A stretch of 20,295 nt of DNA from a virus. The stretch covers positions 1-20,295 of the IMG/VR virus record IMGVR_UViG_3300031885_000151; one strand, written 5' to 3'. Below are positions 1 to 5,360 of the stretch, piece after piece (the stretch's first letter is position 1; each line of letters begins with the position of its first letter). The notes beneath the pieces were generated by a model. It was not told where the DNA came from, ran no database searches, and saw nothing but the letters and a program-made list of their open reading frames with translations. A program made the position numbers and the translations under genes.

Positions 1-5
1 TACCG

Positions 6-617
6 ATGAGCAGCACGAACAGAGGACGCGGACGGAACACGCTCGACCAGTACGAGACGCCGTGGGAGGCGGTCGCGCCGCTGCTCCCGCACCTCCCCCG
101 CTCGCGCTTCGTGCTCGACCCGTGCTGCGGCACCGGGGCGATGGTGGTGCGCGCTGCGCAGGCGCTCGGCGCGCTCCCGCTCGGCATCGAGGTGGACGGG
201 ACGCGACCGTTCGTGGACGGCATGACGACGGTGCAGGTGGCGGACGCGCTCACGGTGTCGTGGGCGCATGGGATTACCAGCGCACCATGCGACCTCATCC
301 TGACGAACCCGCCGTACGTGCTCGCGGCCGAGTTCGTGCTGCGCGGCATCCGTGAGGCGGCGCGCGGCACGACGGTGGCCATGCTGCTCCGGCTCGCGTT
401 CCTGGCGTCGCAGGCGCGGCACGCGCTGCACGCGCAGCACCCGGCTGACGTGTTCGTGTTGAGCAAGCGCCCGAGCTTCCTGGCGAGCGGCGCGAGCGAC
501 AGCGCCGACTACGCCTGGTTCGTGTGGGGACCGGGGCGTGGTGGGCGCTGGCGAGTGCTCGCGCCCCCCGCGGCTCCCCCGGCTCCCTCCGCCCCGCTGC
601 GGCTCCCCGGCGTGTGA
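6..617 (+). CDS. SAM-dependent DNA methyltransferase, NPPY type (N6-adenine or N4-cytosine)
   Basis: This 203-residue protein shows a class I SAM-binding motif, DPCCGTGA at residues 38-45, a strand ending in an acidic residue (GIEVD, about 60-64), an acidic residue at D80, and the catalytic motif NPPY at 101-104. The order FxGxG then NPPY is that of amino-methyltransferases acting on adenine N6 or cytosine N4, not of C5-cytosine enzymes, which use a Pro-Cys motif. No separate target-recognition domain is visible and the protein is short, as is usual for phage orphan methyltransferases. The C-terminus is Pro/Ala-rich and the DNA there is full of CTCCCC runs. It could protect phage DNA from host restriction. 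It cannot supply 5-methylcytosine for the TET-like enzyme downstream. The start is ATG at base 6, and the upstream context is cut off. Confidence 0.85.
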   Translation: MSSTNRGRGRNTLDQYETPWEAVAPLLPHLPRSRFVLDPCCGTGAMVVRAAQALGALPLGIEVDGTRPFVDGMTTVQVADALTVSWAHGITSAPCDLILTNPPYVLAAEFVLRGIREAARGTTVAMLLRLAFLASQARHALHAQHPADVFVLSKRPSFLASGASDSADYAWFVWGPGRGGRWRVLAPPAAPPAPSAPLRLPGV

Positions 618-633
618 CGGGGCGGGGGGAGGC

Positions 634-651
634 TCAGAACTCGTGTTCTGA
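634..651 (+). terminator. Hairpin after the methyltransferase gene
   Basis: A perfect 7 bp stem (TCAGAAC/GTTCTGA) with a 4-base loop lies 17 bases past the methyltransferase stop codon. No T-run follows, so an intrinsic terminator is only one reading. The 3' half overlaps a motif that recurs at about 3880 and 15475. Confidence 0.35.
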
Positions 652-716
652 CCGGCCCCGAATCAGCGGGATTCGTGGGGGTTGCGAGAAATCGTCCGGG
701 GGCTCGGTCGATTTGC

Positions 717-745
717 TTGCCGGGGGGCCGAGCATGGCCCATAGT
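717..745 (+). promoter_or_regulatory. Promoter P1 (sigma70-like)
   Basis: TTGCCG (717-722), a 17-base spacer and CATAGT (740-745), set in the context GGCCCATAGTTCT. Nearly the same -10 context occurs at 2555 and 4697. The promoter heads the small-gene operon 789-2130. Confidence 0.7.
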
Positions 746-751
746 TCTTTC

Positions 752-778
752 ACCGGGACAAACCCGGTCAACGAAAGG
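752..778 (+). promoter_or_regulatory. P1 5' leader hairpin, CAACGAA box and ribosome-binding site
   Basis: A 6 bp stem (ACCGGG/CCCGGT, 752-757 and 763-768) with loop ACAAA begins 7 bases after the -10 box, about where the transcript should start. It is followed at once by CAACGAAAGG (769-778), whose GAAAGG is the ribosome-binding site 10 bases before the ATG at 789. The same layout occurs at P2, P3 and P4. Confidence 0.7.
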
Positions 779-788
779 CAGAACGAAA

Positions 789-857
789 ATGATCCTCAAC
801 GGCAACACGACGGCAGCGGGCGAGCGGGACGATGCGGCGAAGGCGGTGTCGCTGTGA
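789..857 (+). CDS. 22-residue leader peptide / remnant of a duplicated gene start
   Basis: A 22-codon ORF starts at the ATG placed exactly where P1's leader predicts, 10 bases after GAAAGG, and ends in AAKAVSL with a GTGA overlap into the next gene. Its first half resembles the N-terminus of the zinc-finger gene at 4744: both carry a TTAA stretch followed by DDAA, and the DNA shares ACGACGGCAGCGG and GACGATGCGGCG. The likeliest reading is that promoter, leader and first codons were copied together and the rest of the gene was lost. The remnant now acts as a translation-initiation leader for the overlapping gene at 854. Whether the peptide itself does anything is unknown. Confidence 0.6.
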   Translation: MILNGNTTAAGERDDAAKAVSL

Positions 858-860
858 GCG
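816..860 (+). repeat. Direct repeat, copy 1 (junction duplication)
   Basis: This 45-base segment, from GCGGGCGAGCGG to GCTGTGAGCG, recurs at 1179-1233 with one 10-base insertion (CTACGCGGCG) in the second copy. It covers the end of one tiny ORF and the overlapping start of the next. Confidence 0.85.
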
Positions 861-1177
861 CCGCGCCTTGCCTCTCGGACTACGACCGGCTGATGTTGGA
901 GCGCGACGTGGCCGGGATGCGCCCCGAGTCGCGCGCCGCGATGCTGGAGGGCTTCGCCGCGCTGCTTCCAGGCGAGTCGCGCACGGTCGGCAAGCGGGCG
1001 TTCACGCGGCAGGCGGACGGCTCGCTCGCCACGATGGTCTGGTTCGGACGGCTCGGGTACTCGGTCACGCTCTCGCCCACGCAGGCGGTCGCGCTGTGCT
1101 GGAACTTCGCCCACTTCACCGGGCGCTCGGTCGCTCGCGGCGCGCGCCACGTCTCGCTCGTCCGGGGCAGCAAGTGA
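854..1177 (+). CDS. Small phage protein of unknown function (107 aa)
   Basis: I do not recognise this protein. GTG at 854 is chosen because it overlaps the stop of the 22-codon leader by 4 bases (GTGA) and is preceded by a G-rich ribosome-binding site (AAGGCGG). It has an acidic N-terminal helix-like part (about 8-40), a basic central segment (GKRAFTRQADG), a hydrophobic stretch around FGRLGYSVTLSPTQAVALCW, and a basic end (RSVARGARH). No zinc-binding, nucleotide-binding or membrane motif is evident. It is the first full-length gene of the P1 operon and ends in another GTGA overlap. Small overlapping genes of this type in phage early regions often modify host functions, but that is inference. 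Confidence 0.65.
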   Translation: MSAAPCLSDYDRLMLERDVAGMRPESRAAMLEGFAALLPGESRTVGKRAFTRQADGSLATMVWFGRLGYSVTLSPTQAVALCWNFAHFTGRSVARGARHVSLVRGSK

Positions 1178-1230
1178 GGCGGGCGAGCGGGACGATGCGG
1201 CGCTACGCGGCGAAGGCGGTGTCGCTGTGA
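1174..1230 (+). CDS. Micro-ORF, 18 codons, overlapped at both ends
   Basis: GTG at 1174 overlaps the previous stop by 4 bases, and the ORF ends at 1230 with another GTGA overlap. The predicted peptide is MRRASGTMRRYAAKAVSL, very basic at the N-terminus. Its last seven residues match the end of the 22-codon leader at 789-857 because both lie in the same duplicated DNA. A 10-base insertion puts the upstream part of the repeat in a different frame, so the two peptides are unlike before AAKAVSL. It may only bridge translation between its neighbours. Confidence 0.45.
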   Translation: MRRASGTMRRYAAKAVSL

Positions 1231-1233
1231 GCG
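1179..1233 (+). repeat. Direct repeat, copy 2 (with 10-base insertion)
   Basis: Second copy of the segment at 816-860. The first 24 and last 21 bases match and are separated here by the extra CTACGCGGCG. The insertion is not a multiple of three, so the copies are read in different frames upstream of the insertion. Confidence 0.85.
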
Positions 1234-1412
1234 GCGAGTGGGCGGTGATGGCGCGGCGCTACCCCGGCGTGGAAGCGGTCTGGTGCCGCGGCACCGATGG
1301 CGACCCGCTGCGGTTCGCGACGGAGGCGGAGGCTCGCGCGACTGCGGAGAAGTACCGCAACGAGATGCGCAACCTCCCCGGCGGGGCGCACTACTTCGCG
1401 GTGGCGCTGTGA
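1227..1412 (+). CDS. Small phage protein of unknown function (61 aa)
   Basis: GTG at 1227 overlaps the micro-ORF stop by 4 bases. The protein has an N-terminal part with paired Trp/Tyr residues (GEWAVMARRYPGVEAVW), then an Ala/Glu-rich helix (ATEAEARATAEKYRNEM) and a short end in YFAVAL. The layout of a strand-rich start, an EAEA helix and a closing AVAL strand is echoed by the 53-residue protein at 5199-5360, which has AAEAALAAVE and ends in WAVEVAL. They may be distant paralogues or carry the same small alpha/beta fold. No catalytic motif is seen, and no function can be given. Confidence 0.6.
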   Translation: MSGEWAVMARRYPGVEAVWCRGTDGDPLRFATEAEARATAEKYRNEMRNLPGGAHYFAVAL

Positions 1413-1582
1413 GCGCCACGAGCGACCGCGCGGCGCGAGCGAAGGCGCGGCACCTCGCGGAGTGGCGGCGACGGCAGGCGCAGATCGTGGGGGATGCGGC
1501 GCGTGCGCAGGAACGACTCGGGGCGGTGGCCGCGGAAGATCTGGCGTGCGGGCTCCGCGCGCTCTGCGGGGTGGCGTCGTGA
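1409..1582 (+). CDS. Small charged helical protein (57 aa)
   Basis: GTG at 1409 overlaps the previous gene by 4 bases and is preceded by GCGGTGGCG. The predicted protein is almost entirely a charged helix, rich in Ala, Arg and Glu (DRAARAKARHLAEWRRRQAQ, then more Ala/Arg/Glu), with two cysteines near the end. This composition suits a coiled coil or a small nucleic-acid-binding helix, but no family is recognised. It ends in GVAS with the recurrent GGGGTGGCGTCGTGA junction into the next gene. Confidence 0.55.
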   Translation: MSATSDRAARAKARHLAEWRRRQAQIVGDAARAQERLGAVAAEDLACGLRALCGVAS

Positions 1583-2130
1583 CCTCCCGCTGGCGTGGCG
1601 AGTGGTACGAGGGGCAGAGCGCGGAGTTCACCGGACGCTCGGGCAACGTCGTGAGCGGGCTGCTCACCGACTTCTTGGGCAAGCACTGGACGCTTCGCAC
1701 GACGGACGGCAAGACGTGGCGCGTGCCAGCGCGCCTGCTCCGCGCGTCCGCGGTCGTGCTCGACTCGCGCGCCAAGGTCGCGCTCGTGGCGGCGGAGCAG
1801 GCGCGCAAGGACGTGTGCGCCTCCAAGCGCGACGCGGCGACGGAGGAAGCGCACGCGACGCTCGCGCCCCGAGCCGCGGAGTTCCGGCGCGGCATGACGG
1901 TGGACGTGGTGCACCGCGGGCGGTGGGGCTGGACCGCGACGGTGGTGAAGGTCGATGGCGGCAAGGTCACGGTCACGAACCCCACGCGCGACCTGTTCGA
2001 CCGCGCGGAGGCGTTCGGACTCGACGCTCACCGCGGGAGGCGCACGACCGCCACCGTCACGCTCTGGGCGAACCGGGTGCGGCTCCCCGGCTCCCCCCGA
2101 GACGACCTGTTCACGCTGTTCGGGTTCTAG
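1579..2130 (+). CDS. Protein with two small beta modules, C-terminal one KOW/SH3-like (183 aa)
   Basis: GTG at 1579 overlaps the previous stop by 4 bases. The N-terminal part (about 5-50: EWYEGQSAEFTGRSGNVVSG, then TLRTTDGKTWRVPARLL) looks like a small beta-barrel. The middle (about 60-95) is a charged, Ala-rich helix (AEQARKDVCASKRDAATEEA). The third part (about 103-135: GMTVDVVHRGRWGWTATVVK followed by GGKVTVTN) has the look of a KOW/SH3-like barrel that often binds RNA, DNA or polymerase. It closes the P1 operon. The last codons run into a 19-base C-rich repeat that appears again just past the stop codon. Function unknown; the fold assignments are by eye. Confidence 0.6.
   Translation: MTSRWRGEWYEGQSAEFTGRSGNVVSGLLTDFLGKHWTLRTTDGKTWRVPARLLRASAVVLDSRAKVALVAAEQARKDVCASKRDAATEEAHATLAPRAAEFRRGMTVDVVHRGRWGWTATVVKVDGGKVTVTNPTRDLFDRAEAFGLDAHRGRRTTATVTLWANRVRLPGSPRDDLFTLFGF
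2081..2099 (+). repeat. C-rich 19-base direct repeat, copy 1
   Basis: GGCTCCCCGGCTCCCCCCG, inside the last codons of the gene ending at 2130. It recurs exactly at 2135-2153, and a looser version lies at about 573-592 near the methyltransferase end. Confidence 0.85.
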
Positions 2131-2134
2131 CTTG

Positions 2135-2153
2135 GGCTCCCCGGCTCCCCCCG
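2135..2153 (+). repeat. C-rich 19-base direct repeat, copy 2
   Basis: Exact second copy, starting 5 bases after the stop codon at 2130. It also forms the left arm of the hairpin at 2147-2167. Confidence 0.85.
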
Positions 2154-2167
2154 CTGGCCACGGGGGG
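2147..2167 (+). terminator. Strong G+C hairpin after the P1 operon
   Basis: A perfect 7 bp stem (CCCCCCG/CGGGGGG) with loop CTGGCCA lies 17 bases after the stop at 2130. No T-run follows, so this may be a termination or mRNA-end stabilising hairpin. Confidence 0.45.
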
Positions 2168-2191
2168 CTCTCCGGGGGGCGCAACGAATCG

Positions 2192-2205
2192 AGCCTAATT
2201 AGGCT
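2192..2205. promoter_or_regulatory. 14-base perfect palindrome, possible operator
   Basis: AGCCTAATTAGGCT is a perfect palindrome with an A+T core in very G+C-rich surroundings. The flanks (AACGAATCGAG on the left, CTCGTTTGG on the right) roughly extend the dyad. This would suit a dimeric repressor or an initiator protein. Confidence 0.45.
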
Positions 2206-2261
2206 GAAACTCGTTTGGACGGGGTAGACGGTGGTAGGCCCATCCGGCGCGACGGACGCCG

Positions 2262-2285
2262 CTACGGGGCTGCTAGGGGCCGTAG
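2262..2285. repeat. Inverted repeat CTACGG-N12-CCGTAG, copy 1
   Basis: Six-base arms separated by 12 bases. The same arms with the same 12-base spacing occur at 6529-6552. Confidence 0.4.
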
Positions 2286-2331
2286 TGGGGCTCCCCCCGC
2301 TCTGCCCCCGAGAACGCCCCGCTGGCCCGCC

Positions 2332-2372
2332 CCGCCCGCTCGGGCTCGTAGTCGCGGAAGTAACTGATAGGG
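2332..2372 (+). repeat. 41-base direct repeat, copy 1
   Basis: Starts CCGCCCGCTCGGGCTCG and ends AACTGATAGGG. The exact second copy starts 61 bases later, at 2393. Confidence 0.9.
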
Positions 2373-2398
2373 CTCCGCCCGCTCCGCCCGCTCCGCCC
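2372..2398 (+). repeat. Three tandem copies of GCTCCGCCC
   Basis: Three exact 9-base units (2372-2380, 2381-2389, 2390-2398) fill the gap between the 41-base repeats, and the last runs into the second copy. They look like iterons. Confidence 0.85.
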
Positions 2399-2433
2399 GC
2401 TCGGGCTCGTAGTCGCGGAAGTAACTGATAGGG
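2393..2433 (+). repeat. 41-base direct repeat, copy 2
   Basis: Exact match to 2332-2372. Confidence 0.9.
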
Positions 2434-2530
2434 GCTGCTGGTGGCGGGCTCCCCGAGCGCCCCGGTGCAGTTTTCCGCCCACGGATTCCCAGGGAACTCG
2501 AACTATCTGCGGCCCCCCCGCAAATCGCCA

Positions 2531-2560
2531 TTGCGAAGGGGGCCGACCTTGGGCCATAGT
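2531..2560 (+). promoter_or_regulatory. Promoter P2 (sigma70-like)
   Basis: TTGCGA (2531-2536), an 18-base spacer and CATAGT (2555-2560), in the context GGGCCATAGTCTC. It drives the amidoligase gene. Confidence 0.7.
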
Positions 2561-2567
2561 CTCACTT

Positions 2568-2598
2568 GTCAGGACGCTCTGACCAACGAACCAAGGAA
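2568..2598 (+). promoter_or_regulatory. P2 5' leader hairpin, CAACGAA box and ribosome-binding site
   Basis: A 5 bp stem (GTCAG/CTGAC) with a 6-base loop at 2568-2583 is followed at once by CAACGAA (2584-2590). The ribosome-binding site AAGGAA (2593-2598) lies 8 bases before the ATG at 2607. The stem sequence differs from those at P1, P3 and P4, but its position is conserved. Confidence 0.7.
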
Positions 2599-2606
2599 CC
2601 AAGCAG

Positions 2607-3548
2607 ATGACCTCCACCGCCTCCGCCTACAACGCCTCCCGCGACCTCGCCACTGCCACCTTCATCGAGAACACGACTTTCGGCGTTGAGGTCGAGACGC
2701 ACGGGCTCGGTGACGACCGCGCGGTGAAGGCGATTCAGAGCGTCATTGGCGGCGTCACCGGCCACCACAGCCGCGGGATGCAGGTCACGGCACCGGACGG
2801 TCGGGTGTGGGTTGCGATGCACGACGGCAGCATCCAGGGGAGCTACGGCAGCGAGGTCGTGACGCCCATCCTCAAGGGCGCGGCGGACCTTGAGACGCTG
2901 CAGCAGGTTGTTCGGGCGCTCCGCGCCGCGGGCGGCAAGTCGGACGCGGCGCATCAGTGCGGCGTCCACGTCCACGTCGGAACGCAAGGGCTCGACGCGG
3001 CGGCAATCGGTCGGGTGGTCAAGACGGTCGCGAAGTACGACGGCTTCATCCGCAAGGCTGCTGGGGTGAGCGCGGAGCGGGCACGCTGGTGCGCGCCGCT
3101 CACGACCCCCACGTGGGCCAACGGCCACGTCGCGAACATTCCGGCGCTTGGCCGTGCGCGGACGATGGACCAGCTTGCGCGCGCCTGGTACGGCACGGCG
3201 AACGAGGCGGGCGCGGCGTACTCGGACCACTACCAGGGGAGCCGGTACCACGGTCTGAACCTGCACTCGGTGTTCTACCGGAACCGCGGCACGGTTGAGT
3301 TCCGGTACTTCGACGGGACGATGCACGCGGGCAAGATCAAGAGCTACGTGCACCTCTGCTTGGCCATCGTGGCGAAGGCGGCGAGCACGAAGGCAGCGAG
3401 CGCGACTCCCGCGGTGTGCGAGACGGCGCAGCAGGCGAGCAACCTGCTCATCGGGCTCCACCTCAAGGGCGACGCCTTCAAGACCGCTCGCCACCACCTC
3501 ACCGCGGCATGGAACCCCGAGCGCGTGGCCACGAGTGAGGCTGCGTGA
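2607..3548 (+). CDS. Phage amidoligase (carboxylate-amine ligase family)
   Basis: This 313-residue protein carries the signature of the glutamine-synthetase-fold amidoligase family. It has FGVEVE at 25-30, a central DGS...YGSEVVTPIL segment, CGVHVHVG with H121 and H123, YHGLNLHS at about 214-221, and TVEFRYFDG with E231 and R233. In this family the acidic and His residues bind Mg-ATP and join a carboxylate to an amine through an acyl phosphate. Length is normal for the family. It starts at an ATG 8 bases after AAGGAA and has its own promoter. Amidoligases often sit beside gamma-glutamylcyclotransferase-fold proteins, and two are encoded at 11361-12484. The substrate is unknown. A small-molecule, peptide or modified-base amine is possible, and a link to the hypermodification operon is inference. 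Confidence 0.88.
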   Translation: MTSTASAYNASRDLATATFIENTTFGVEVETHGLGDDRAVKAIQSVIGGVTGHHSRGMQVTAPDGRVWVAMHDGSIQGSYGSEVVTPILKGAADLETLQQVVRALRAAGGKSDAAHQCGVHVHVGTQGLDAAAIGRVVKTVAKYDGFIRKAAGVSAERARWCAPLTTPTWANGHVANIPALGRARTMDQLARAWYGTANEAGAAYSDHYQGSRYHGLNLHSVFYRNRGTVEFRYFDGTMHAGKIKSYVHLCLAIVAKAASTKAASATPAVCETAQQASNLLIGLHLKGDAFKTARHHLTAAWNPERVATSEAA

Positions 3549-3880
3549 GCCTCCGGGGCTCCGGCCCGAGCGGGACGGATGGCGAGCCTCACCCGCTCGC
3601 CATCTGGCGTTTCGACGGTGACCACAGGCGCATCATCGGGCGCACGAGCGCGGAGGTCGTGACGGTGTTGCGGCTGCGGTGCCAGGTCGGGTTTCCGCCG
3701 GAGATGGCAGCGGGACCGCTCGGACCGTTCTGCGCGCTGTTCGCGGAGCGGAGTGGGGCGGCGGAGGTGGACGCGGCGCTGCCGGACGAGGAAGCGGCGG
3801 AGGCGTTGCTGGTGGCGCTCGCGGAGGTCGGGCAAGCGGCACGAGTGCGCCCTGGCAGCCTGCGGCTCGTGGGCGGGTGA
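3545..3880 (+). CDS. Small protein after the amidoligase, unknown function (111 aa)
   Basis: GTG at 3545 overlaps the amidoligase stop by 4 bases, so translation is probably coupled and the protein may assist or be modified by the amidoligase. It opens with a Gly/Ser/Pro-rich stretch (SLRGSGPSGTDGEPHP), followed by LAIWRFDGDHRRIIGRTSAE, a segment with a short basic patch (RLRCQVGFPPEM), and an acidic Ala-rich helix (DAALPDEEAAEALLVALAEV). No family is recognised. It ends just before a hairpin and a long non-coding region, so it closes the P2 operon. Confidence 0.6.
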   Translation: MSLRGSGPSGTDGEPHPLAIWRFDGDHRRIIGRTSAEVVTVLRLRCQVGFPPEMAAGPLGPFCALFAERSGAAEVDAALPDEEAAEALLVALAEVGQAARVRPGSLRLVGG

Positions 3881-3892
3881 GAACGCGAGTTT

Positions 3893-3906
3893 TCACCGCT
3901 CGGTGA
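3893..3906 (+). terminator. Hairpin after the P2 operon
   Basis: TCACCG-CT-CGGTGA, a perfect inverted repeat 13 bases after the stop at 3880. It is preceded by GAGTTTT, so the T-run is on the 5' side and termination is unproven. Confidence 0.35.
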
Positions 3907-3921
3907 GCGGAGGCGTGGGGA

Positions 3922-4030
3922 CGCGGGAGAGCAGCAGCGTTGAGGCGCGGAGGCGTTGAAGCGCGGGAGAGCAGTGGCGTTGAGGCGCGGGAGAGCAGCA
4001 GCGTTAAAGGCTCGGGAGAGCAGCACGCAG
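3922..4030 (+). repeat. Imperfect 24-base tandem repeats
   Basis: Units run 3922-3945, 3962-3985 and 3986-4009. Each is of the form CGCGGGAGAGCAG followed by (CA or TG)GCGTTRARG. A shortened 16-base unit sits at 3946-3961 and a decayed unit follows at about 4010-4030. The period is a multiple of three but no gene is supported here. Confidence 0.8.
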
Positions 4031-4194
4031 CGCCGACCGCGCGCCCCGCGCGCACGAGATCCGGGGCTCCGCCAGCGGCGTCGCAGAGCGCGAGCGCGCG
4101 GGAGATCTGGGGTGGAGGCGTGCGGCTCCGCGAGGCGTCACCGCGTCCCCTGGCAGGCTGACTGCGGGCTCCGCGCCGCAAGGGCGACCCGTCA

Positions 4195-4228
4195 CCCGCT
4201 CGCGTGCTCGGGGCGCTCTGCGGGGCGC
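4195..4228 (+). repeat. 34-base diverged direct repeat, copy 1
   Basis: Starts CCCGCTCGCGTGCTCGGG. The copy at 4401-4434 differs at two positions. The surroundings also share looser similarity, so a larger old duplication is likely. Confidence 0.8.
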
Positions 4229-4400
4229 GGGCGGCACTCGCCTGGCACGAGTGTCGCGAGGGCTCGCGCCGCCCCGGCTGCAAGCGCGCCTCTGGCCACC
4301 GCCCGCTTCCCCGGCGATCCCCCGCACCACTCGTGCTCCGCCCCGCTCCGCCCCCTGGCAGCCTGCCTGCGGGCTCGCGCCTCGCGCCCCCAAGCCACCG

Positions 4401-4434
4401 CCCGCTCGCGTGCTCGGGCCGCTCTGCAGGGCGC
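4401..4434 (+). repeat. 34-base diverged direct repeat, copy 2
   Basis: Matches 4195-4228 at 32 of 34 positions. Confidence 0.8.
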
Positions 4435-4672
4435 AGAGCGGCGGGGGGCGGGGGGCTCCCCAGGGGGCCACCCTTGCGAGCCGGGGGGTGGGGGGGTCCG
4501 GGGAGGTCGCCGGGGGGTCCGGCGACGGGGTACCCCATGCCTCAGTGTGCACAGAATCCCGGCACACCGCCCCCCTATTCAAAAAAAACTGCGCGCGCGC
4601 CCGCCCCACGTTTCGCCATCGATTCACCACCGCGACGCGAACCGCCCAGGGATTCATGGGGCATCATCACTC

Positions 4673-4702
4673 TTGCGCTCTGGCCCTTGCATGGCCCATA
4701 GT
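4673..4702 (+). promoter_or_regulatory. Promoter P3 (sigma70-like)
   Basis: TTGCGC (4673-4678), an 18-base spacer and CATAGT (4697-4702), in the context GGCCCATAGTCTC. It drives the operon starting at 4744. Confidence 0.7.
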
Positions 4703-4708
4703 CTCGGT

Positions 4709-4733
4709 GTGGCTCAGTGCCACCAACGAAAGG
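4709..4733 (+). promoter_or_regulatory. P3 5' leader hairpin, CAACGAA box and ribosome-binding site
   Basis: A 5 bp stem (GTGGC/GCCAC, 4709-4713 and 4719-4723) with loop TCAGT starts 7 bases after the -10 box. CAACGAAAGG (4724-4733) follows directly. From there to the start codon the leader matches P1's almost base for base, while the stem is unrelated. Confidence 0.7.
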
Positions 4734-4743
4734 CAGAACGAAG

Positions 4744-5202
4744 ATGGCAACCGGAACCGATACGACGGCAGCGGCGATGAAGGTGGCGGACGATGCGGCG
4801 CGGGCGGCGAATCGCGCGTTTGGTGCCACGCTCCCGCAGAAGGAGTGCCCGCGGTGCGGTGGCGAGGGGTACGGGTACTTCATGGGCGGCTCCCGCGCGC
4901 CTGGTACGTGCTTCCGCTGCTCGGGTAGCGGCAAGGTCTTCCGCACCCGCGACGCGGCAGCGGCAGCGCGGCGGCACGGTGCGGAGGTGGAGTTGGTGCG
5001 GCTGCGCGCGTGTTACGCGGCGGTGCGGACCCAGTTGCGGGCGGAGGAGGCGCGGCTGGCGGAGCTTGATGCGGACGACGACGGGGTGCCGTTCTGCCGG
5101 TGGATGGACGTTCACGACATCGCCGTGTTGCGGGACCGGCTGGCGGCATACCGGGCGGCGGGGGAAGCGGCAGCGCGGGACGTGCAGGCGGTGGCGCTGT
5201 GA
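4744..5202 (+). CDS. DnaJ-type zinc-finger protein (152 aa)
   Basis: ATG at 4744 is chosen because it sits 10 bases after the conserved GAAAGG of the P3 leader. After an Ala-rich N-terminus (TTAAAMKVADDAARAAN), the protein has two CxxCxGxG-type motifs, CPRCGGEGYG (C35, C38) and CFRCSGSGKV (C56, C59). Together they form one zinc site like half of the DnaJ cysteine-rich domain. The rest is a charged helical region (about 70-115), a short CRWMDVHD segment and a closing helix. Such zinc domains bind unfolded protein or nucleic acid. No J domain is present, so this is not a co-chaperone of the usual type. It is the first gene of a run of seven overlapping genes. Function unknown. Confidence 0.75.
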   Translation: MATGTDTTAAAMKVADDAARAANRAFGATLPQKECPRCGGEGYGYFMGGSRAPGTCFRCSGSGKVFRTRDAAAAARRHGAEVELVRLRACYAAVRTQLRAEEARLAELDADDDGVPFCRWMDVHDIAVLRDRLAAYRAAGEAAARDVQAVAL

Positions 5203-5360
5203 GCCGCTTCGCCGTCCGGGCGGCGCTGGCGAGCGGCATCGGGCCGCGCGCCATCGTCAGCCGACACGACACGGCGGCGGAGGCTGCTCTCGCGGCAGTC
5301 GAGCTTCGCGTCACGCTCGGGGCGGGGTGGAACGTCTGGGCAGTCGAGGTGGCGCTGTGA
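5199..5360 (+). CDS. Small protein of unknown function (53 aa)
   Basis: GTG at 5199 overlaps the zinc-finger gene by 4 bases, with GCGGTGGCG upstream. It has a short strand-like start (SRFAVRAALASG), a basic turn (GPRAIVSRHD), an Ala/Glu helix (AAEAALAAVELR) and a final strand (WNVWAVEVAL). The arrangement resembles the 61-residue protein at 1227-1412, which occupies a similar place in the P1 operon. No motif of known function is seen. Confidence 0.6.
   Translation: MSRFAVRAALASGIGPRAIVSRHDTAAEAALAAVELRVTLGAGWNVWAVEVAL

Larger units (their letters stand above)
2131..2606. other. Intergenic region (476 bases): hairpins, palindrome, repeats, promoter P2
   Basis: No credible gene. The ORFs that cross it are driven by repeats and have skewed composition. 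From left to right it holds a C-rich repeat and hairpin (2135-2167), a 14-base A+T-cored palindrome (2192-2205), an inverted repeat CTACGG-N12-CCGTAG (2262-2285), a 41-base direct repeat (2332-2372 and 2393-2433) separated by 9-base tandem units, and promoter P2 with its hairpin leader (2531-2596). The density of repeats suggests a control region or replication origin. Confidence 0.7.
3881..4743. other. Long non-coding region (863 bases) with tandem repeats and promoter P3
   Basis: Several long open frames cross this stretch on both strands, but they lack start signals and are artefacts of extreme G+C. It holds a hairpin (3893-3906), 24-base tandem repeats (3922-4030), a diverged 34-base duplication (4195-4228 and 4401-4434), several variants of CCCTGGCAGSCTG (about 3850, 4148, 4352), G-runs at 4440-4530, an A-run (about 4580-4590, eight A), and promoter P3 with its leader. 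A replication origin, a packaging or transcription control region, or the scar of lost genes are all possible. Confidence 0.65.

Noticed and set aside
880-2184. Minus-strand ORF of over 400 codons
   Set aside because: Mirror of the + strand genes, Arg/Ala/Pro-rich, no motif. The overlapping + strand genes have junction motifs and starts.
2231-2428. Small ORF across the 41-base repeats
   Set aside because: Pro/Arg-rich translation driven by C-rich repeats and no ribosome-binding site.
3922-4030. CRISPR array
   Set aside because: The 24-base units are directly adjacent or truncated, with no unique spacers and no cas genes.
3881-4743. Long open frames on both strands, up to about 300 codons
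   Set aside because: No ribosome-binding sites or start context, low-complexity Arg/Ala/Pro/Gly translations, and they run against the layout of overlapping genes. Open frames are expected by chance in such G+C-rich DNA.
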